NCBI GenBank assembly: GCA_019456245.1
Contig: VRUF01000106.1
Location: forward strand, 1,530-9,894
Length of the DNA: 8,365 nucleotides
From: Planctomycetota bacterium
Lineage (GTDB): Bacteria; Planctomycetota; Phycisphaerae; Sedimentisphaerales; Anaerohalosphaeraceae
Direction: 5' to 3'
The notes beneath the pieces are model-generated. The model was not told the DNA's origin. It saw only the letters and a list, made by a program, of their open reading frames with translations, and did not search any database. The position numbers and the translations under genes are program-made. Positions within the stretch are counted from its first letter, which is position 1. Each line of letters starts with the position of its first letter. Below, piece after piece: positions 6,423-8,365 of this stretch.

Positions 6423-6683
6423 TTAACCTACAGCATTTTCTTCGAGAAATTGCCGTATTTGGGGCCTTAGATAGATGATATCTATGTTGGTAATTTCTTT
6501 GACGGCATTTGCGCAGATCACGGCCATTTCGTGTGTTGGGCATTCCGTGTCGACAAAAAAGACCGACGACCCCTTTATTTTGCAAAGGCCACCGCCTCCT
6601 CCACCCATCGGGCCGGTACGTATAGTAACGCCCTTCTGGGTCAACACTGCCATCAGTTCCTCTAAAATGGCTTGCGAATGCAT
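6423..6683 (-). CDS. Small conserved-looking GGLC-motif protein of unknown function
   Basis: 86 residues with no signal peptide or membrane helix. The order is a short N-terminal helix (1-16), a glycine-rich turn GPMGGGGGGLCKIKG (about 24-38), a hydrophobic strand SSVFFVDTECP, a helix with HEMAVICANAVKEI, then IYLRPQIRQFLEENAVG. I recall similar small proteins, with GGLCxxxG followed by a strand and a terminal YLxPxIRxxxE helix, as unnamed conserved proteins in planctomycetes and other bacteria; no function is assigned. The GGLC cysteine and the Asp-Thr-Glu-Cys-Pro segment could bind a metal or be redox active, but that is speculation. The ATG at 6683 lacks a clear ribosome site. An ATG at 6653 (76 residues) follows AGAGGA at close spacing and is a real alternative. 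The response regulator probably shares its transcript. Confidence 0.8.
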   Translation of the reverse strand: MHSQAILEELMAVLTQKGVTIRTGPMGGGGGGLCKIKGSSVFFVDTECPTHEMAVICANAVKEITNIDIIYLRPQIRQFLEENAVG

Positions 6684-6714
6684 CGTTTCAAGAAAAACTG
6701 CCCTAATGGTCGAT

Positions 6715-6722
6715 ATTATAAT
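6715..6722. promoter_or_regulatory. Palindromic -10-like box in the divergent region
   Basis: ATTATAAT is its own reverse complement, so it presents a perfect TATAAT on the - strand (6720-6715, 31 bases upstream of the small gene's ATG at 6683) and on the + strand (6717-6722). No good -35 box is seen at 16-18 bases on either side. The - strand use is the more plausible because of its distance from the gene. Confidence 0.3.
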
Positions 6723-6772
6723 GATCGCGATTGAAATTCCCTTTTCTACGCGGGCAGTACCACTGCGATCAT
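6721..6772. repeat. Inverted repeats in the divergent control region
   Basis: ATGATCGC (6721-6728) is the reverse complement of GCGATCAT (6765-6772), with 36 bases between. Inside lies a perfect small dyad, GCAGT-ACC-ACTGC (6754-6766). The left arm touches the palindromic -10-like box at 6715-6722. This is a reasonable operator candidate for a regulator controlling both divergent units, though the short arms could occur by chance. Confidence 0.3.
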
Positions 6773-6789
6773 AAGTTATGGTTTTACTC

Positions 6790-6837
6790 GCGGGAATTTA
6801 CCACCCTAAAGGGTGTAACAATAGCGGTGTATCCCGC
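6790..6837 (+). promoter_or_regulatory. Possible structured leader upstream of the kinase gene
   Basis: GCGGGA (6790-6795) can pair with TCCCGC (6832-6837), enclosing a perfect five-pair hairpin, CACCC-TAAA-GGGTG (6802-6815). A further weak TGCG/CGCA pairing lies just downstream (about 6844-6860). If transcription towards the kinase starts upstream, this would form a folded 5' leader about 85 bases before the ATG. It matches no riboswitch class that I can recognise. Confidence 0.3.
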
Positions 6838-6910
6838 AACATTTGCGATGCTAAGGCGCAGATGCCGGGATTGCAAAAGTTTTTTTGTGCAGAAGACAAC
6901 TATTTTTATT

Positions 6911-6915
6911 GGGAG
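6911..6915 (+). promoter_or_regulatory. Ribosome-binding site that sets the kinase start
   Basis: GGGAG at 6911-6915 is seven bases upstream of the ATG at 6923. The frame is open further upstream to an ATG at 6731, but that start has no such site and the added residues resemble no kinase region. Confidence 0.7.
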
Positions 6916-6922
6916 AGCATCA

Positions 6923-7708
6923 ATGGCAGTATTGCTTGAGAAACGGCGTTCGATGCATATACAACTTGAAGAACAGCACCGCCGCAACGATCAATTGGCC
7001 TCGCAGCTCGAAAAACTGCAGTCACTTGCAAATCTTGGACTGGTTTCGGCGATGATCGCACATGAGATGAATAACATACTGACTCCGATAGGCAATTACG
7101 CAAAACTTGCGCTAAGTCACCCCGACGATGCCCCCCTTGCGAAAAAAGCACTTTCAAAAGCGGCGGCAAATTGCTCTCGTGCCGGCAAAATCCTTGAAAG
7201 CATGCTCGCAATGGCAGGTGCAAAGCGTATGGACGCAGAAAAACACGCCGTAAAGGATATGGTCGACGAGGTGTTTGTTCTGTTGGCCAGAGATTTTACC
7301 AAAGACAGGATTACCGTAAATATCGATATCGCCGAAGACGTTGCGGTTCTTTGCGAAAAAATAAGTTTTCAGCAGGTACTGATGAACCTGATTTTAAACG
7401 CACGTGAAGCGATACTCGAAAAAAACGCAGGTCCGGGAACCATCGATATCCGCGTCCATGCCGATGCCGGTTCGGTTCGTATTAAAGTACAGGATAACGG
7501 ATGTGGAATTGCCCCGGAGCATCATGACAGAATATTTGAGCCTTTTTTTACGAGCAAAAATTCAAAACTCCATGCGAGCAATGCCGGCGGAGGACTGGGA
7601 CTTGCGTTTTGCAAACGAGTAGTCGAATCTCTGGATGGATGCCTTTACGCAAAGTCTGCAAAGGGTCAAGGCGCAACATTTGAGATAGTCCTAAACGCCG
7701 GCAATTAA
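6923..7708 (+). CDS. Soluble sensor-less histidine kinase
   Basis: 261 residues from the ATG at 6923, chosen for its ribosome site. A charged coiled coil (about 5-36) leads into the dimerisation/phospho-acceptor helix with SAMIAHEMNNILTPI (His47). The HATPase domain follows: N box FQQVLMNLILNAREAI (key Asn159), G1 box VQDNGCGI (Asp191), F box IFEPFFTSK (about 204-212) and G2 box GGGLGLAFCKRVVESLDG (about 223-240). All catalytic motifs are intact, so it should autophosphorylate on His47. There is no membrane helix, PAS, GAF or HAMP domain, so a signal must come through the coiled coil or a partner protein. The divergent stand-alone receiver on the other strand is the obvious partner; the helix that ends it and the one that begins this kinase look like two sides of a split hybrid (inference). 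A CorC-like gene follows after 23 bases. Confidence 0.95.
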   Translation: MAVLLEKRRSMHIQLEEQHRRNDQLASQLEKLQSLANLGLVSAMIAHEMNNILTPIGNYAKLALSHPDDAPLAKKALSKAAANCSRAGKILESMLAMAGAKRMDAEKHAVKDMVDEVFVLLARDFTKDRITVNIDIAEDVAVLCEKISFQQVLMNLILNAREAILEKNAGPGTIDIRVHADAGSVRIKVQDNGCGIAPEHHDRIFEPFFTSKNSKLHASNAGGGLGLAFCKRVVESLDGCLYAKSAKGQGATFEIVLNAGN

Positions 7709-7717
7709 CACCATAGC

Positions 7718-7724
7718 AAGGAGG
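7718..7724 (+). promoter_or_regulatory. Strong Shine-Dalgarno site for the GTG-started CorC-like gene
   Basis: AAGGAGG at 7718-7724 lies seven bases before the GTG at 7732. It is the best ribosome site in the window and fixes the start of a gene that begins with GTG and runs off the window end. Confidence 0.8.
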
Positions 7725-7731
7725 TTTCGAA

Positions 7732-8365
7732 GTGCCGTTTTTCTGGGAAGTTTCCTGGCAGATATTGATGATGGTCATACTCCTTGTGACCAGCGGCATT
7801 TTTTCAGGCTCAGAGACCGCATTTTCCAACATATCCCGACGTCAGGCAGGAATGCTTGCCGAATCAGGCGGAAAATTTCAAAAGCTCGCCGTAACCCTTC
7901 TGGCTTCTCCGCGGCCATTACTAAGCAGCCTTCTTTTCGGAAACATGGCGGTAAATGTTCTCTTTTTCGCGATGGCAAGTGTTATCTCATTAAAATTCGG
8001 CAGGCAGTTCTCCGCCTCAGCCGGCGCGATATCTGCGGCCCTGGCTTTCCTGTTGCTGGTAATGTTTGGCGAGATGCTGCCAAAATCGATTGCGTATGCA
8101 CATTCGAAAAGTTTCTGTACCGCTGCCTCTCCGTTCTGTTACGTTTGCATGCGTCTCTTTTCACGCCTGTTGAATTTCTTCGATCTGATTGTAGTAAAAC
8201 CGGCTATACGCCTGCTTACCGGTTCGTCGACGGCACTTAAGACGACAGAAACAGTAACGGCAAACCAGCTTATATCGCTGCTGGACCTTTCCCGCCAACG
8301 CGGCCTGATTAGCAATGATGAGAACCAGTTACTCGCCGAGGTTGTCGAACTGGGCCTGCTGAAAG
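7732..8365 (+). CDS. HlyC/CorC (CNNM, DUF21) family membrane protein, 3' end cut by window
   Basis: 211 residues are visible and the frame is still open at the window end. Family knowledge: these proteins join an N-terminal DUF21 membrane domain to two CBS domains and a CorC/HlyC C-terminal domain, and take part in Mg2+/Co2+ efflux or related ion homeostasis; the 'hemolysin' label is historical. Seen here: GTG start, first hydrophobic helix (about 8-25) into the hallmark SGSETAFSNISRRQA, then LLFGNMAVNVLFF, further helices at about 70-112, and the conserved GEMLPKSIAYAHS (about 113-125). The last part, TANQLISLLDLSRQRGLISNDENQLLAEVVELG, matches the linker that precedes the CBS pair, so the gene should continue well beyond the window. 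It starts 23 bases after the kinase and may share its transcript; a functional link to the kinase is not shown. Confidence 0.93.
   Translation, partial: MPFFWEVSWQILMMVILLVTSGIFSGSETAFSNISRRQAGMLAESGGKFQKLAVTLLASPRPLLSSLLFGNMAVNVLFFAMASVISLKFGRQFSASAGAISAALAFLLLVMFGEMLPKSIAYAHSKSFCTAASPFCYVCMRLFSRLLNFFDLIVVKPAIRLLTGSSTALKTTETVTANQLISLLDLSRQRGLISNDENQLLAEVVELGLLK

Noticed and set aside
6731..6922. 64-residue N-terminal extension of the histidine kinase, including a CRDC segment
   Set aside because: The ATG at 6923 has a well-placed GGGAG site; the extension is unlike any sensor domain and lies in the structured divergent region.
1..8365. CRISPR array, tRNA or rRNA gene, transposase, phage or toxin-antitoxin module
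   Set aside because: No regularly spaced repeats, cloverleaf-like sequence, transposase motifs or typical toxin pairs were seen on either strand.

Overview
The window is a bacterial chromosome segment of about 8.4 kb with mid-range GC and dense, normally spaced genes. I see no insertion sequence, phage gene, CRISPR array, tRNA or rRNA. The best guess for the source is a planctomycete (Phycisphaerae/Sedimentisphaera-like) or a relative. This rests on the long-NfeD, short-NfeD, FloA order followed by a charged protein whose C-terminal tail resembles tails I recall from planctomycete hypothetical proteins. It is an inference from gene content; no marker gene is present to confirm it.

Region A (1-3739, + strand) is a membrane-microdomain operon. 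It holds the 3' part of a long NfeD protein (ClpP-like membrane serine protease plus OB-fold), a short NfeD protein, the flotillin-like protein FloA, and an uncharacterised single-pass membrane protein. The last three genes are 11-14 bases apart. An 86-base gap with an inverted repeat separates the two nfeD genes. A GC-rich imperfect hairpin with a T tract at about 3882-3941 probably ends the operon.

Region B (4016-5626, - strand) is one long gene for a soluble tetratricopeptide-repeat protein. It converges on the FloA operon and is preceded by 247 bases with no gene.

Region C (5874-7708) looks like a compact two-component locus. On the - strand are a small protein with a conserved-looking GGLC motif and, downstream of it, a stand-alone receiver-domain response regulator. 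Divergently on the + strand is a soluble histidine kinase with a coiled-coil N-terminus and no recognisable sensor domain. The 239-base divergent region contains several inverted repeats. The kinase and receiver look like the two halves of a receiver-kinase hybrid, so they may be partners.

Region D (7732 to the end, + strand) begins 23 bases after the kinase. It is the N-terminal membrane domain (DUF21/CNNM) of a HlyC/CorC-family protein, starts with GTG after a near-perfect Shine-Dalgarno site, and is cut by the window edge before its CBS domains.

Most genes belong to known families. The least described items are the charged membrane protein at the end of the FloA operon, the small GGLC protein, and the structured divergent region upstream of the kinase.
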